Positions 1-8,960 of a stretch of 64,000 nt of DNA are shown in pieces. The position numbers were made by a program, and so were the translations under genes. The DNA is from an uncultured Vampirovibrio sp. (GTDB lineage Bacteria; Cyanobacteriota; Vampirovibrionia; Gastranaerophilales; Gastranaerophilaceae), in NCBI GenBank assembly GCA_910583725.1, contig CAJTXZ010000015.1:6970-70969 (forward strand), in the 5' to 3' direction. Numbering within the stretch: the first letter of the stretch is position 1; every line of letters begins with the position of its first letter. The notes below the pieces were generated by a model, which searched no databases, was not told the DNA's origin, and saw only the letters and a list, made by a program, of their open reading frames with translations.

Positions 1-18
1 TTATTGTATTATTTATTT

Positions 19-975
19 ATGGAAAATTCTGCCCCTAAAAATTCAGACAATGATTTTAAGCACTACACCGTAATGCTTAATGAAGCTGTTGATGCCCTTA
101 TTCCACAAGGCACTGTTTCAGATAAAATTTTTGTAGACGCAACACTTGGCGGTGGAGGCCACAGTGCTCTTATTGCTTCAAGGCTTTCAAATAAGGGCAG
201 GCTGATATCTTTTGATGTAGACACCGACGCCATTTGCGCCGCTAAAAAGAAACTTCAAAATTTTAATAATGTTACTATCATAAATGACTCCTATGTGAAT
301 ATAGAAAAACACCTTTTAAACCTTGGTATAGAAAAGATTACAGGCGGTATTATTTTTGATTTGGGCGCGTCTTATCATCAGCTTACAAAAAAGGAGAGGG
401 GTTTTAGTTTTACAAAAGATTCAAAACTTGACATGCGGTTTAATCAGGAACAAGAATTTTCAGCATGGGATATTGTCAATAAATACACTTTAAATAATTT
501 AGTAAAAATTTTTTCCGAATATGGACAGGAACGCTTCTCTAAGAGGATTGCGCGGGCTATTGTAGAAAATCGTCCTCTTAATACAACTTCACAATTAAGT
601 CAATTAATTGTAGATTCTACACCAAAAATAAAATCCAAAATCCACCCTGCCACAAGGGTTTTTCAGGCCTTAAGGATTGAAGTAAATTCTGAGTTGTTAA
701 ATTTTGAAAATACTTTAAATAATGTGGTTACATTATTAGATGCTGGTGCTATAATTAGTATTGTGAGTTTCCATTCACTGGAGGATGGCCTTACAAAAAG
801 AATTTTCAAAAAGTTTGCCCAAAATTGCAGATGTGATAGAACCAAGGCAAAATGCGAATGCGGCGGAAAGCTTATTGAAATCATCACAAAAAAGCCTCTT
901 ATGGCAAGTGATGAAGAGATTAGAATAAACCCCCCGTCAAGAAGTGCTAAGTTAAGAGTAGCAAAGCGGGTTTAA
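19..975 (+). CDS. rsmH: 16S rRNA (cytosine-1402-N4)-methyltransferase RsmH
   Basis: SAM-dependent enzyme that methylates N4 of C1402 in the decoding centre of 16S rRNA. The protein opens with HYTVMLNEAV, followed by the SAM-binding stretch DATLGGGGHS near residue 40, and later IIFDLGASYHQLT and VSFHSLEDG. It ends with the family's C-terminal signature INPPSRSAKLRVAKR. Length of 318 residues is normal. I chose the ATG at 19; an in-frame TTG lies 15 bases upstream, right at the window edge, so the true start is not certain. It is followed by ftsL-like, ftsI and murE, the classic division and cell wall gene order. Confidence 0.95.
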   Translation: MENSAPKNSDNDFKHYTVMLNEAVDALIPQGTVSDKIFVDATLGGGGHSALIASRLSNKGRLISFDVDTDAICAAKKKLQNFNNVTIINDSYVNIEKHLLNLGIEKITGGIIFDLGASYHQLTKKERGFSFTKDSKLDMRFNQEQEFSAWDIVNKYTLNNLVKIFSEYGQERFSKRIARAIVENRPLNTTSQLSQLIVDSTPKIKSKIHPATRVFQALRIEVNSELLNFENTLNNVVTLLDAGAIISIVSFHSLEDGLTKRIFKKFAQNCRCDRTKAKCECGGKLIEIITKKPLMASDEEIRINPPSRSAKLRVAKRV

Positions 976-1001
976 TTTTAAGGATTTAAGGAGAGAAGAT
1001 T

Positions 1002-1592
1002 TTGAGTCTGTTGACATTTAAAAACAGAGATATTCAAGATGATGCTGCAAGTGCTAATACCTATAACAGTTATACTGCCGAAAAACAGGGGATTAGCGCC
1101 AGAATGTCAGGTTTAAAATCTAATTCAAAATCTTCTTTAACAAACCCTATAAAGGACAATGACAAGAAGGAAACCCCGAAAAGATTAAACAAGGCTTCTG
1201 AGCAAAACCAGCAAAATCAAATAATTAGCGGTTATTTTGTAAAGGAAAAATCTTACAAAGAAATGGTTATAGCCAGAGTTAATAATTTTTTATGCGGTGT
1301 ACTTGCCCTCCTTGTGATGGTTTGCTTGGTGAGCTATTATTATGTAATTAATGGTGAAATCCAGCTGAATCAAATAAGGAAAGAAACACTTGCTATAAAC
1401 TACGAAAATGAGGATATGCAGCACAGGCTTGATATTTTGCAGTCTTTCTCAAACGTTGATAGGCAGGTGACAAAAACCAAAATTCTACAAACCGCAAAAC
1501 AGGTTATGGAATTATCTGCTGCAAACCTTCCAAACGTAAATTACGAAAATAAAAATATTTCTCCTGCTCCCGGCTGGTCTATGGGTTATTAA
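1002..1592 (+). CDS. FtsL-like membrane protein (positional assignment)
   Basis: Protein of 196 residues with a polar N-terminal half rich in Lys, Asn and Ser, one membrane segment at about residues 93-115 (FLCGVLALLVMVCLVSYYYV), and a heptad-like helical stretch after it (about 118-165). This bitopic layout plus its place between rsmH and ftsI is that of FtsL, the septal subunit that pairs with FtsB and activates FtsWI. The sequence itself has no signature I recognise, and the long cytoplasmic N-terminus is larger than in Escherichia coli FtsL. Start is TTG with GGAGAG upstream. Function is inferred from position and topology only. Confidence 0.6.
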   Translation: MSLLTFKNRDIQDDAASANTYNSYTAEKQGISARMSGLKSNSKSSLTNPIKDNDKKETPKRLNKASEQNQQNQIISGYFVKEKSYKEMVIARVNNFLCGVLALLVMVCLVSYYYVINGEIQLNQIRKETLAINYENEDMQHRLDILQSFSNVDRQVTKTKILQTAKQVMELSAANLPNVNYENKNISPAPGWSMGY

Positions 1593-1619
1593 TGCCGGCA
1601 TTATTTATGGGGGTTTTAA

Positions 1620-3335
1620 TTGGCTTTGGATAAAGATAAATACAGAGATTTTGATAAAAGAATCGGGTGTCTGCAGTTTTGTTTTTTGACATTTGTTGTG
1701 CTTTTTTTAATCTATCTGTTTCTTCTTCAAATCTTTGATATTCGTCATTATAAAGAACGGGCAAAAATTCAAAGGTCATCAAAAATTTTTGTATTAAGGG
1801 GTGAAATACTAGATAGGAACGGTTTTAAGCTTGCTGTAGATGAAACCTCATTTGATTTATACGCCCACCCAAAGTATTATGACTATACCCCGGAAGAGTT
1901 GGCAGACAAGCTTTTTCCATATGTTGGCGGAGATAAAGCTTCCCTATCAAGGCTTTTAGCGCGCCCTGACAGTGTAATTCTTGTTAAAAAGGGGCTAACA
2001 AGAAAGAATGCAGAAGCTATAAGGGCCTTAAGACTTAGGGAAATATCACTTGAAGTAAAAAACAAAAGAGCATACCCCCAAGGTTCTCTTGCAGCACATG
2101 TTTTAGGATATTATAATTCTGATGCTGATGTTGCAGCTGGCATTGAATATATTGCAAAAGATTATCTTGAATATGTGGATAAATCTATAAAATATGAAAA
2201 AACACCAAACGGTGATTTAATCTACAATCTTTCAACAAAGCCTGAGGATGTAACGGCTCCAATTAAAGGTAAAACCCTTACTCTTACAATTGATTCAGCT
2301 GTTCAGCATATTTGTGAAAAATATTTGTATAAGGCAATCAGAAAAACATATGCAACAAGAGGGGCTGTCATAGTTATGGACCCAAATAACGGGGAAATCC
2401 TTGCTATGGCTGTTTATCCTTATTATGACCCTAATAATTACAACAAGTATTCGCTCCTTGAAATGAAAAACTGGGCTATAACAGATGTTTACCCTCCGGG
2501 TTCTACATTTAAGATTATAACCGTAGCCTCAGCATTTATTAATGGAAAAATTGATAAAAATACAAAAATTCTTGATACCGGTAAAATAAAAATCGGTTGG
2601 TGGGAAATCCAGAACCACGATTATGTTGATGGTAAGGCTCCTGGTTTGATTGATTTAGTATATCTTTTTCAGCATTCAAGCAACGTCGCCAGTGTGAAGG
2701 TTGCACAAAAAATGGACGATCAGGAATTTTATGATACCCTTGAAATGTTTAATTTTGGCCAAAAAACAGGAATTGACATGCCTGCAGAATCCGCAGGAAT
2801 TCTTCCAAAGCCCAAAAACTGGGACACTGCAACCCATGGCTCAATGGGATATGGCTATGGTACATCTGTTACAGCGATTCAAATGGCGGCAGCCGTTTCC
2901 GCTATTGCAAACGGTGGTGAGTGGATAACCCCGCATATAATCAAGTACTCCAAAAAAGAGGCCGAAGAAAAGATTATACGAAGAAGAATAATGACACCCG
3001 AAATGTCTAAAGATTTAACAGATATCCTTGTAGAATCAATAGACAGAAGTAAATCTATAGCAAAAATGCGCGATTTCAGGCTTGCAGCAAAGACGGGAAC
3101 CTCAAGGCGTCCTAAAGATACGGGCGTTGGCTATACAAATAAAATGTATACTTCAATGGTAGGCTATCTTCCTGCAAGTGACCCTAAAATTCTTATATAC
3201 ATTGTAATTGACAGCGCAAAAGGAGATGTTTGGGGCTCAACTGTTGCAGCACCTATATTTAAAGACATTTCATCAGAGCTTGCAAAAATTATGAACTTAA
3301 CGCCAGACAGAGTAAAGCCTTTAGATATTAAATAA
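1620..3335 (+). CDS. ftsI: Septal peptidoglycan transpeptidase FtsI/PBP2 family
   Basis: Class B penicillin-binding protein that cross-links septal peptidoglycan. It has one N-terminal membrane anchor (about residues 20-42), a pedestal domain opening with RGEILDRNG, and the transpeptidase domain with all three active-site motifs: STFK in YPPGSTFKII (catalytic Ser), SSN in HSSNVASVKV, and KTGT in AAKTGTSRR. Length of 571 is normal and no PASTA domain is present. Start is TTG 8 bases after a GGGGG ribosome site. It lies directly downstream of the ftsL-like gene and upstream of murE, so it is the divisome enzyme rather than the elongation PBP2; that choice rests on context. Confidence 0.92.
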   Translation: MALDKDKYRDFDKRIGCLQFCFLTFVVLFLIYLFLLQIFDIRHYKERAKIQRSSKIFVLRGEILDRNGFKLAVDETSFDLYAHPKYYDYTPEELADKLFPYVGGDKASLSRLLARPDSVILVKKGLTRKNAEAIRALRLREISLEVKNKRAYPQGSLAAHVLGYYNSDADVAAGIEYIAKDYLEYVDKSIKYEKTPNGDLIYNLSTKPEDVTAPIKGKTLTLTIDSAVQHICEKYLYKAIRKTYATRGAVIVMDPNNGEILAMAVYPYYDPNNYNKYSLLEMKNWAITDVYPPGSTFKIITVASAFINGKIDKNTKILDTGKIKIGWWEIQNHDYVDGKAPGLIDLVYLFQHSSNVASVKVAQKMDDQEFYDTLEMFNFGQKTGIDMPAESAGILPKPKNWDTATHGSMGYGYGTSVTAIQMAAAVSAIANGGEWITPHIIKYSKKEAEEKIIRRRIMTPEMSKDLTDILVESIDRSKSIAKMRDFRLAAKTGTSRRPKDTGVGYTNKMYTSMVGYLPASDPKILIYIVIDSAKGDVWGSTVAAPIFKDISSELAKIMNLTPDRVKPLDIK

Positions 3336-3429
3336 GGTATTTGTGTATTTTTATCAACTATTTAACAAAAATGATTTTTGGGTTTAAAATATAATTACTT
3401 ACAAAATTAAATAAACAGAGGAATTGCTG

Positions 3430-4902
3430 ATGGAACTTGGGAAAATAATTAAAGCTGTTGATTGTATTGAAGTTTTAAACTATAAAGATGTAGATATAAA
3501 AGGAATTTCCTATAATTCAAAGACTATAAACAGCCATGAAATTTTTGTTTGCCTTAGAGGTGAACATGTTGACGGCCATGAATTTGCACAAATGGCTTTT
3601 GAAAAAGGCGCTGTAGCTCTTATGGTTGAAAAGCCTTTAAACATTGAAATTCCACAGCTTGTGGTTAACTCCACCCAGGAAAAAATAGCAGATTTAGCCT
3701 GCTGCTTTTATCATAACCCCTCTTTAGAGCTTAATTTAATAGGCGTTACTGGTACAAATGGTAAAACCACCGTAACACATCTTGTACAGAAAATTGTCGA
3801 GGAAGATGAGAAAAAATGTGCTCTTATAGGAACTCTTGGATACAAATTATCCTCATCCGATGATTATCTTGAGGCAAAACACACAACGCCCCAGGCTCCG
3901 GAATTACAAAAAACATTATCTAAGATTCTAAAAAAAGATATTTTAAATGTTGTAACCGAAGTAAGCTCCCATGCCCTTGAACAGTCACGTGTCAGGGGTT
4001 GCAGGTTTTCAGGCGCAGTCTTAACAAATTTAACACAAGACCATCTTGATTTTCATATCACTATGGAAAATTATTTTAAGGCAAAGGCAAAACTATTCTC
4101 CGGGCTTCAAAAGGGTTCTTTTGCCGTTATTAATAATGATGATAAATGGACGGATAGATTTTTATCAGAAGTGCCCGAAGGTGTAAATATTTTGACGTAT
4201 GGTGTTAAGAAAAATTCTGACCTTATGGCTGTTGATATTGAATTTACCTCCCGCGGGGTTAATTTTACCTGTATATGCGGGGATGAAAAAGAAGAAATAA
4301 AACTGCATCTTAATGGCATGTTTAGTGTTTACAATGCTCTTGCTGCTATAGGATGTGGTATTTCAATGGGTATAAGTATGAAAACCTGCAAAAAAGCTCT
4401 TGAAAATACCCGTTCTGTTGCCGGACGTTTTGAGATTGTTAATTCTGAACCTATGGTTATTGTTGATTATGCGCACACACCGGATGGCTTAGAAAATATT
4501 CTGCGTGCTGCACGTGAATTAACTCCTAAGAATGCTAATTTAATTTGCCTTTTTGGCTGCGGCGGCGACAGGGATGCTACAAAGCGCCCTAAAATGGGAA
4601 AAATTGCCCAGGCGCTTTCCGATAAGGTGGTTATAACATCCGATAACCCGCGCTCTGAGGACCCTCAACAGATTATAACGGATATACTTTCAGGATTGAA
4701 ACTTATTAATCCAAAAACAGTTTTTGTAGAGCCTGACAGACACCTTGCAATTGAACTATTGAAGAAAATTGCAAAACCTGATGATGTTGTAATTGTTGCA
4801 GGTAAAGGGCATGAAAATTATCAGATTTTAAACGACAGAACCATTCATTTTGATGACAGAGAAGAAGTTCAAAAAGTGTTTTCGTCAGTTTCTGTTGTAT
4901 AA
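3430..4902 (+). CDS. murE: UDP-MurNAc-tripeptide synthetase MurE
   Basis: Cytoplasmic ATP-dependent ligase that adds the third amino acid to UDP-MurNAc-L-Ala-D-Glu. The ATP-binding loop is GVTGTNGKTTVTH at about residue 108. The substrate-selecting motif reads DNPRSEDP, the form linked to meso-diaminopimelate rather than lysine, which implies a Gram-negative type wall. HTTPQAPE and GRFEIV are also typical. I start at the ATG at 3430, which has AGAGGA at 7-base spacing; a TTG six bases earlier would be too close to that site. About 95 bases separate it from ftsI, with a possible own promoter (TATAAT near 3390). Confidence 0.95.
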   Translation: MELGKIIKAVDCIEVLNYKDVDIKGISYNSKTINSHEIFVCLRGEHVDGHEFAQMAFEKGAVALMVEKPLNIEIPQLVVNSTQEKIADLACCFYHNPSLELNLIGVTGTNGKTTVTHLVQKIVEEDEKKCALIGTLGYKLSSSDDYLEAKHTTPQAPELQKTLSKILKKDILNVVTEVSSHALEQSRVRGCRFSGAVLTNLTQDHLDFHITMENYFKAKAKLFSGLQKGSFAVINNDDKWTDRFLSEVPEGVNILTYGVKKNSDLMAVDIEFTSRGVNFTCICGDEKEEIKLHLNGMFSVYNALAAIGCGISMGISMKTCKKALENTRSVAGRFEIVNSEPMVIVDYAHTPDGLENILRAARELTPKNANLICLFGCGGDRDATKRPKMGKIAQALSDKVVITSDNPRSEDPQQIITDILSGLKLINPKTVFVEPDRHLAIELLKKIAKPDDVVIVAGKGHENYQILNDRTIHFDDREEVQKVFSSVSVV

Positions 4903-5037
4903 AAACCTTTGAATACATTGTTTTCAGAGTATTGTCGGTATATGACTTTTGTTTACAATTCTTGATTTTACATTAGTTAAATTACTGTAAAATAATCCAT
5001 TCTTGTATTACAATAATATTCTGGATGTGTGTAAATT

Positions 5038-6369
5038 ATGGCTAATGTAGAAGAAAAATTAATTATATCAGGCTCAACTCCGCTTAGCGGTGAAGTTTCA
5101 ATAGGTGGTGCCAAAAATGCTGTGCTTAAACTTATGGCGGCAGCTCTTTTGTGTGAAGATATTTCTATTATAAGAAATGTTCCGGCGCTTTCTGATGTCG
5201 AGATTATGCTTGATGTTTTAAGAGAACTTGGCGCAAAAGTTACCTATAACAAGGAAGAAAAATTTTTAACAATTGATGCCACAAATTTAACCGGTGTGCG
5301 TGCCTCTGATGCTTTTGTATCAAGAATGAGAGCCTCTTTTGTTGTTTTAGGACCGCTTGTTGGCAGAATGAAAGAAGCCTATGTGGCACTCCCCGGCGGC
5401 TGTCAGATTGGCGAAAGGCGTGTTAATTTTCATATAAAGGGCTTGCAGACCTTAGGCTGTGAATGTAAACTTGAGAATGGATATGTTCATGCTAAGGCGC
5501 TAAAGCTTGTAGGGGATGATATTTGTTTTGATATCCCGTCAGTTGGCGCAACCGAAAATATTATGATGGCATCTGTTCTTGCAGAAGGTACAACAAGAAT
5601 TCAAAATGCAGCTCAGGAGCCTGAAATTGTCGATTTAGCTAATTTTTTAATTGCAATGGGCGCAAATATAGAAGGTGCCGGCACAAGTGAAATAACCGTA
5701 AAAGGTGTTAAGCAGAGTGATTTACACGGGGTAGAATACACAACAATTCCTGATAGGATTGAAGCTGGCACATTTATGTCAGCAATCATAGCTTCCCGCG
5801 GCAAAGGTATTATAAGAAATGTTTATCCGAACCACTTAACAATTTTTACAGGCAAACTTCTTGAGATGGGTGCAAAGATAAGACTTGTCGCCCCAAATAC
5901 AATGGAAGTGAGTGCTGATAAAAGACTCGAAGCTATGAATTTTATAACCCAGCCTTATCCTGGCTTTCCTACTGATCTTCAAGCTCTTGCAATGACACTT
6001 TTATCAACGGCAAACGGTGTAAGTGTTGTAACAGAAAGCCTGTATGAGAATAGATTTATGCATATCTCAGAACTTTGGAGAATGGGTGCAAATATAAGAC
6101 AAAGTAAAAACCATGCTATAATAAAAGGTGTAGAAACCCTTGTCGGTACTTCTGTCTGTTCTACTGACCTAAGGGCTGGGGCTGCTCTTGTTGTGGCTGC
6201 TATTATGGCAAAAGGTGAAACAGAGGTAAAAAAACTGCACCATATTGACAGGGGTTATGAAAACTTTACACAAAAACTGCAGGGACTTGGTGTAAATGTT
6301 CAAAGGGTTCCATACGATACAAAAGACTATGAAATGCTTGACAATAATAAGGTTGTTCCCTCAAAATAA
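5038..6369 (+). CDS. murA: UDP-N-acetylglucosamine 1-carboxyvinyltransferase MurA
   Basis: Transfers enolpyruvate from PEP to UDP-GlcNAc, the committed step of peptidoglycan synthesis and the fosfomycin target. The sequence shows the family opening GGAKNAVLK near residue 23 and the active-site loop LPGGCQIGERRV with the catalytic cysteine at 122. Cys rather than Asp at this position is the fosfomycin-sensitive form. Later motifs include PDRIEAGTFM and YPGFPTDLQ. Length of 443 is slightly above the usual 420 or so. Here murA follows murE, so the local wall cluster differs from the usual murE-murF-mraY order. Confidence 0.95.
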   Translation: MANVEEKLIISGSTPLSGEVSIGGAKNAVLKLMAAALLCEDISIIRNVPALSDVEIMLDVLRELGAKVTYNKEEKFLTIDATNLTGVRASDAFVSRMRASFVVLGPLVGRMKEAYVALPGGCQIGERRVNFHIKGLQTLGCECKLENGYVHAKALKLVGDDICFDIPSVGATENIMMASVLAEGTTRIQNAAQEPEIVDLANFLIAMGANIEGAGTSEITVKGVKQSDLHGVEYTTIPDRIEAGTFMSAIIASRGKGIIRNVYPNHLTIFTGKLLEMGAKIRLVAPNTMEVSADKRLEAMNFITQPYPGFPTDLQALAMTLLSTANGVSVVTESLYENRFMHISELWRMGANIRQSKNHAIIKGVETLVGTSVCSTDLRAGAALVVAAIMAKGETEVKKLHHIDRGYENFTQKLQGLGVNVQRVPYDTKDYEMLDNNKVVPSK

Positions 6370-6392
6370 TAATGTAGATTTGAAAGGAAAAT

Positions 6393-6722
6393 ATGTCGCG
6401 CACTTATAAAAGATGGTATGACCATGATCCCTTATTAATGCAGGTTATTGAATTATTGAAATCTTACCCTAATGAATTAAGGGTTCAGGCTGAATATTTT
6501 CTTAAAAAAGTTGAAGAGCAGGTTTCAAAAGAAGCTCTAGATAGATTTTACGAAATGGTAAAGCCAAAAATACTTGGAAACAGATGGTATGATTCTGACC
6601 CTCTTCTTTCAAAAACAGTTGAACTTTTAAGAGTGGTGCCGCAGGATATCCAGAAAATGGCTGCAAATAATTTTATCACCGCTCTTAAAGAATCAGGTGT
6701 AATTATTGAAAAAAATGCATAA
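6393..6722 (+). CDS. Hypothetical protein with internal duplication
   Basis: Small soluble protein of 109 residues that I do not recognise. It is two copies of one module: RWYDHDPLLMQVIELL near residue 7 and RWYDSDPLLSKTVELL near residue 66, each followed by an amphipathic helix. No membrane segment or catalytic motif is visible. ATG start with GAAAGGAAAA upstream, 23 bases after murA, so it is probably cotranscribed with it. Its 3' end overlaps the convergent anti-sigma gene by 20 bases. Confidence 0.75.
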   Translation: MSRTYKRWYDHDPLLMQVIELLKSYPNELRVQAEYFLKKVEEQVSKEALDRFYEMVKPKILGNRWYDSDPLLSKTVELLRVVPQDIQKMAANNFITALKESGVIIEKNA

Positions 6723-7167
6723 ATATATTTTTAATCTTTGTAATAACTTTGGATTTATTTTTTAGTTTTTCAATAGCACCGCTTGTTATATCCATATTAA
6801 GGTTATATTTAACTTTGTAAAAAGAATTATTCAGTATTCTTTTTAATTTCATTGTCTCAATAAGCGTTTGCTCGTACTGTGGCTCTTTTGATAATTTTTG
6901 TTCAAAATGGACTATGTCCTTTTCGCTCATTTCTCCATCAAGATATTCAGAGATTTCTTCCTGCATTGTTTCTTGTTTTTTAATGAGCTTTCTTTTTCTC
7001 TCCGCTTCATTGTAAAGTTTTTTTACAACCGTATATTTTTCCATACACAGAGGGCAATTTCTAAGATGGGTGCTTATCATATCTTTGCATTTTTTGTCCA
7101 TATTGTCTTCAACAAAAAATGTAAGCAGTTTGTTGACGATATTACAAGTTAAATTCCCTTTTAACAT
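6703..7167 (-). CDS. Putative zinc-binding anti-sigma factor
   Basis: Protein of 154 residues whose N-terminus carries a zinc-finger anti-sigma (ZAS) pattern: HLRNCPLC gives His34, Cys38 and Cys41, with Cys8 or Cys27 as a possible further ligand. A second segment (EISEYLDGEMSEKDI) resembles the anti-sigma helix that begins a second module. No membrane segment is seen, so it would be a soluble, possibly redox- or zinc-sensing anti-sigma. It begins 21 bases after the stop of an ECF sigma factor on the same strand, which is the usual sigma/anti-sigma arrangement. ATG start with AAAGGA at 9-base spacing. Confidence 0.7.
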   Translation of the reverse strand: MLKGNLTCNIVNKLLTFFVEDNMDKKCKDMISTHLRNCPLCMEKYTVVKKLYNEAERKRKLIKKQETMQEEISEYLDGEMSEKDIVHFEQKLSKEPQYEQTLIETMKLKRILNNSFYKVKYNLNMDITSGAIEKLKNKSKVITKIKNIFMHFFQ

Positions 7168-7188
7168 CTTATTTTTCCTTTATAAACC

Positions 7189-7779
7189 TTAACCCTGGCA
7201 CATGTATGGCTTTATGTATTCCTGCAGTTTGCATCTTGCTCTTGCAATCCTTGATTTAACCGTTCCTATGCTTGAATTTGTTGCTCTTGCAATCTCATCA
7301 TAACTAAGTCCTTGAATTTCTCTCATTACAATTGCCATCTTAAATGGTTCTTTAAGCTTATCTATAGATTTTTTAATGACAAGGTCTAATTCATCATTTA
7401 AAACACACTGGTGTGGTGAAGTTGAGTTATCAGGTATTTCAAATTCCTTTTTGTTTTCATCGCATTCATTATCTATAGTTATCTTAATTGGCGCTCTTTG
7501 TTTTTTTCTTAGTGAATCGTAAAACTGCCTTATGGTTATTTGATTAAGCCAAGCTCTGAATGTTTTAGGGTTCTTTAACTTTTTTATATTTTTTGCCACC
7601 TTTAATAATATTTCCTGTGTCAAATCAGAAATATCATCACACCTTGTATTCATATAATAAAGAGTTGCATAAACATTTTTTTCTTCGCGCCTGACAAGTT
7701 CTTCAAGCGCTTCAAAATCATCGTTTTGTGCTTTCTGTATAAGTTCTTCAATTGTATCATTTTTGAATTTGATTTTCAT
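7189..7779 (-). CDS. ECF-type RNA polymerase sigma factor
   Basis: Sigma-70 family group 4 factor. Region 2 is visible in DDISDLTQEILLKVAKN and FRAWLNQITIRQFYDSLR; region 4 helix-turn-helix in GLSYDEIARATNSSIGTVKSRIARAR. About 196 residues from the ATG chosen here; a TTG 18 bases further upstream would add six residues and neither start has a good ribosome site. It precedes the anti-sigma gene on the same strand. The pair would redirect transcription in response to a stress that releases the anti-sigma; the regulon is not visible. Divergent from thiE with about 70 bases between. Confidence 0.88.
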   Translation of the reverse strand: MKIKFKNDTIEELIQKAQNDDFEALEELVRREEKNVYATLYYMNTRCDDISDLTQEILLKVAKNIKKLKNPKTFRAWLNQITIRQFYDSLRKKQRAPIKITIDNECDENKKEFEIPDNSTSPHQCVLNDELDLVIKKSIDKLKEPFKMAIVMREIQGLSYDEIARATNSSIGTVKSRIARARCKLQEYIKPYMCQG

Positions 7780-7847
7780 AAGGTACAAAATAAACAATAT
7801 TTTCTTAATTAACCACGTTCTTTGTTATATAATCACTGTGGCAGTAT

Positions 7848-8876
7848 ATGAGGTATGCAAATTTGAAGCGTATAATTGATGCAAATATTAATAGGTCAAC
7901 AGAGGCATTGAGGGCGCTGGAAGAAATCACCAGATTTTATCTTAATAGTGAAGAAATGTCATCCAAGCTTAAAAATATGCGTCATTTTATATGTGACTTT
8001 TTTGAATTCGATTATGACAATCTTATAAAATCGAGAGATACTCTAAACGATGTCGGGGTTGGCATTAAAAATCCTACAAAAGAAAACAGAAAACCTGATA
8101 TAGAAAATACCTTTAAATCAAACATAAAAAGGCTTGAACAAGCTTTAAGAGTTCTTTCCGAATATGCTAATTTGCCTGATAATTTAAGATATGAAACATA
8201 TACGCTTGAAAAAATAATATATGAAAGGCTTAAAATGAACATAAAAAAATATCTTCTTGATAAAAGAAAACTTTATCTGGTAACTAATTCTGATAAATTT
8301 AATTCTGATGATGAATTTTTAGACAGAGTGGCGCTTGCCCTAAAAAACGGAGTTGATATTATTCAATTAAGAGAAAAAAACCGCCCAGCCAAAGAAATAA
8401 TTGAGCTTGGTTTTAAGATAAGGGAATTATCAAGCAATTTTAACACACTTTTTATAGTAAATGACAGGGTTGATGTTGCAAAAATCGTTAAGGCTGACGG
8501 GGTGCATCTTGGTCAGGATGATATATCATTTGCTTCTGCCAGAGAAATTTTGGGAGAAGAAGCTATAATAGGTATTTCAACCCATAAGCCTGATGATGCC
8601 ATAAAGGCAATGGCTGATGGCGCAGACTACATCGGCGTTGGCCCTGTATTTAAAACACCTACAAAACCTGGCAGAATTCCCGTAGGCCTAGAATATGTAA
8701 AGTGGGCAAATGAAAATGTTAATATCCCGTTTTTTGCCATAGGTTCAATTGAGCCTGATAATATAGATGACGTTATAAATGCAGGTGCAAAACGAATCGC
8801 TGTTGTGCGCGCCATCATGAATAGCGAAAATCCTGTTAAAAATATTGAGATTTTTAAGTCAAAGCTTACTTTTTAA
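7848..8876 (+). CDS. thiE: Thiamine-phosphate synthase with cyanobacterial-type N-terminal domain
   Basis: Couples HMP-pyrophosphate and thiazole phosphate to thiamine phosphate. The C-terminal two-thirds (from about residue 138) is a standard ThiE barrel: DIIQLREKN, IVNDRVDVA, DGVHLGQDD, GADYIGVGPVFKTPTKP and FAIGSIEPDN. The first 130 residues form an all-helical domain starting RIIDANINRSTEALRALEE, the extension found on ThiE of cyanobacteria and some relatives. Total 342 residues matches that fused form. The upstream gap is too short for a TPP riboswitch. This fusion is the best single taxonomic hint in the window. Confidence 0.93.
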   Translation: MRYANLKRIIDANINRSTEALRALEEITRFYLNSEEMSSKLKNMRHFICDFFEFDYDNLIKSRDTLNDVGVGIKNPTKENRKPDIENTFKSNIKRLEQALRVLSEYANLPDNLRYETYTLEKIIYERLKMNIKKYLLDKRKLYLVTNSDKFNSDDEFLDRVALALKNGVDIIQLREKNRPAKEIIELGFKIRELSSNFNTLFIVNDRVDVAKIVKADGVHLGQDDISFASAREILGEEAIIGISTHKPDDAIKAMADGADYIGVGPVFKTPTKPGRIPVGLEYVKWANENVNIPFFAIGSIEPDNIDDVINAGAKRIAVVRAIMNSENPVKNIEIFKSKLTF

Positions 8877-8960
8877 AATAAATCTGCAGCTTAATATGCA
8901 AATTAATTATTATTGCTATTCGTATGGTAATGATAATTGTTGAGTATTACTTTATATGTT

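Noticed and set aside
7798..7847. TPP riboswitch before thiE
   Set aside because: The gap is about 70 bases and shows no CTGAGA or ACCTGA element.
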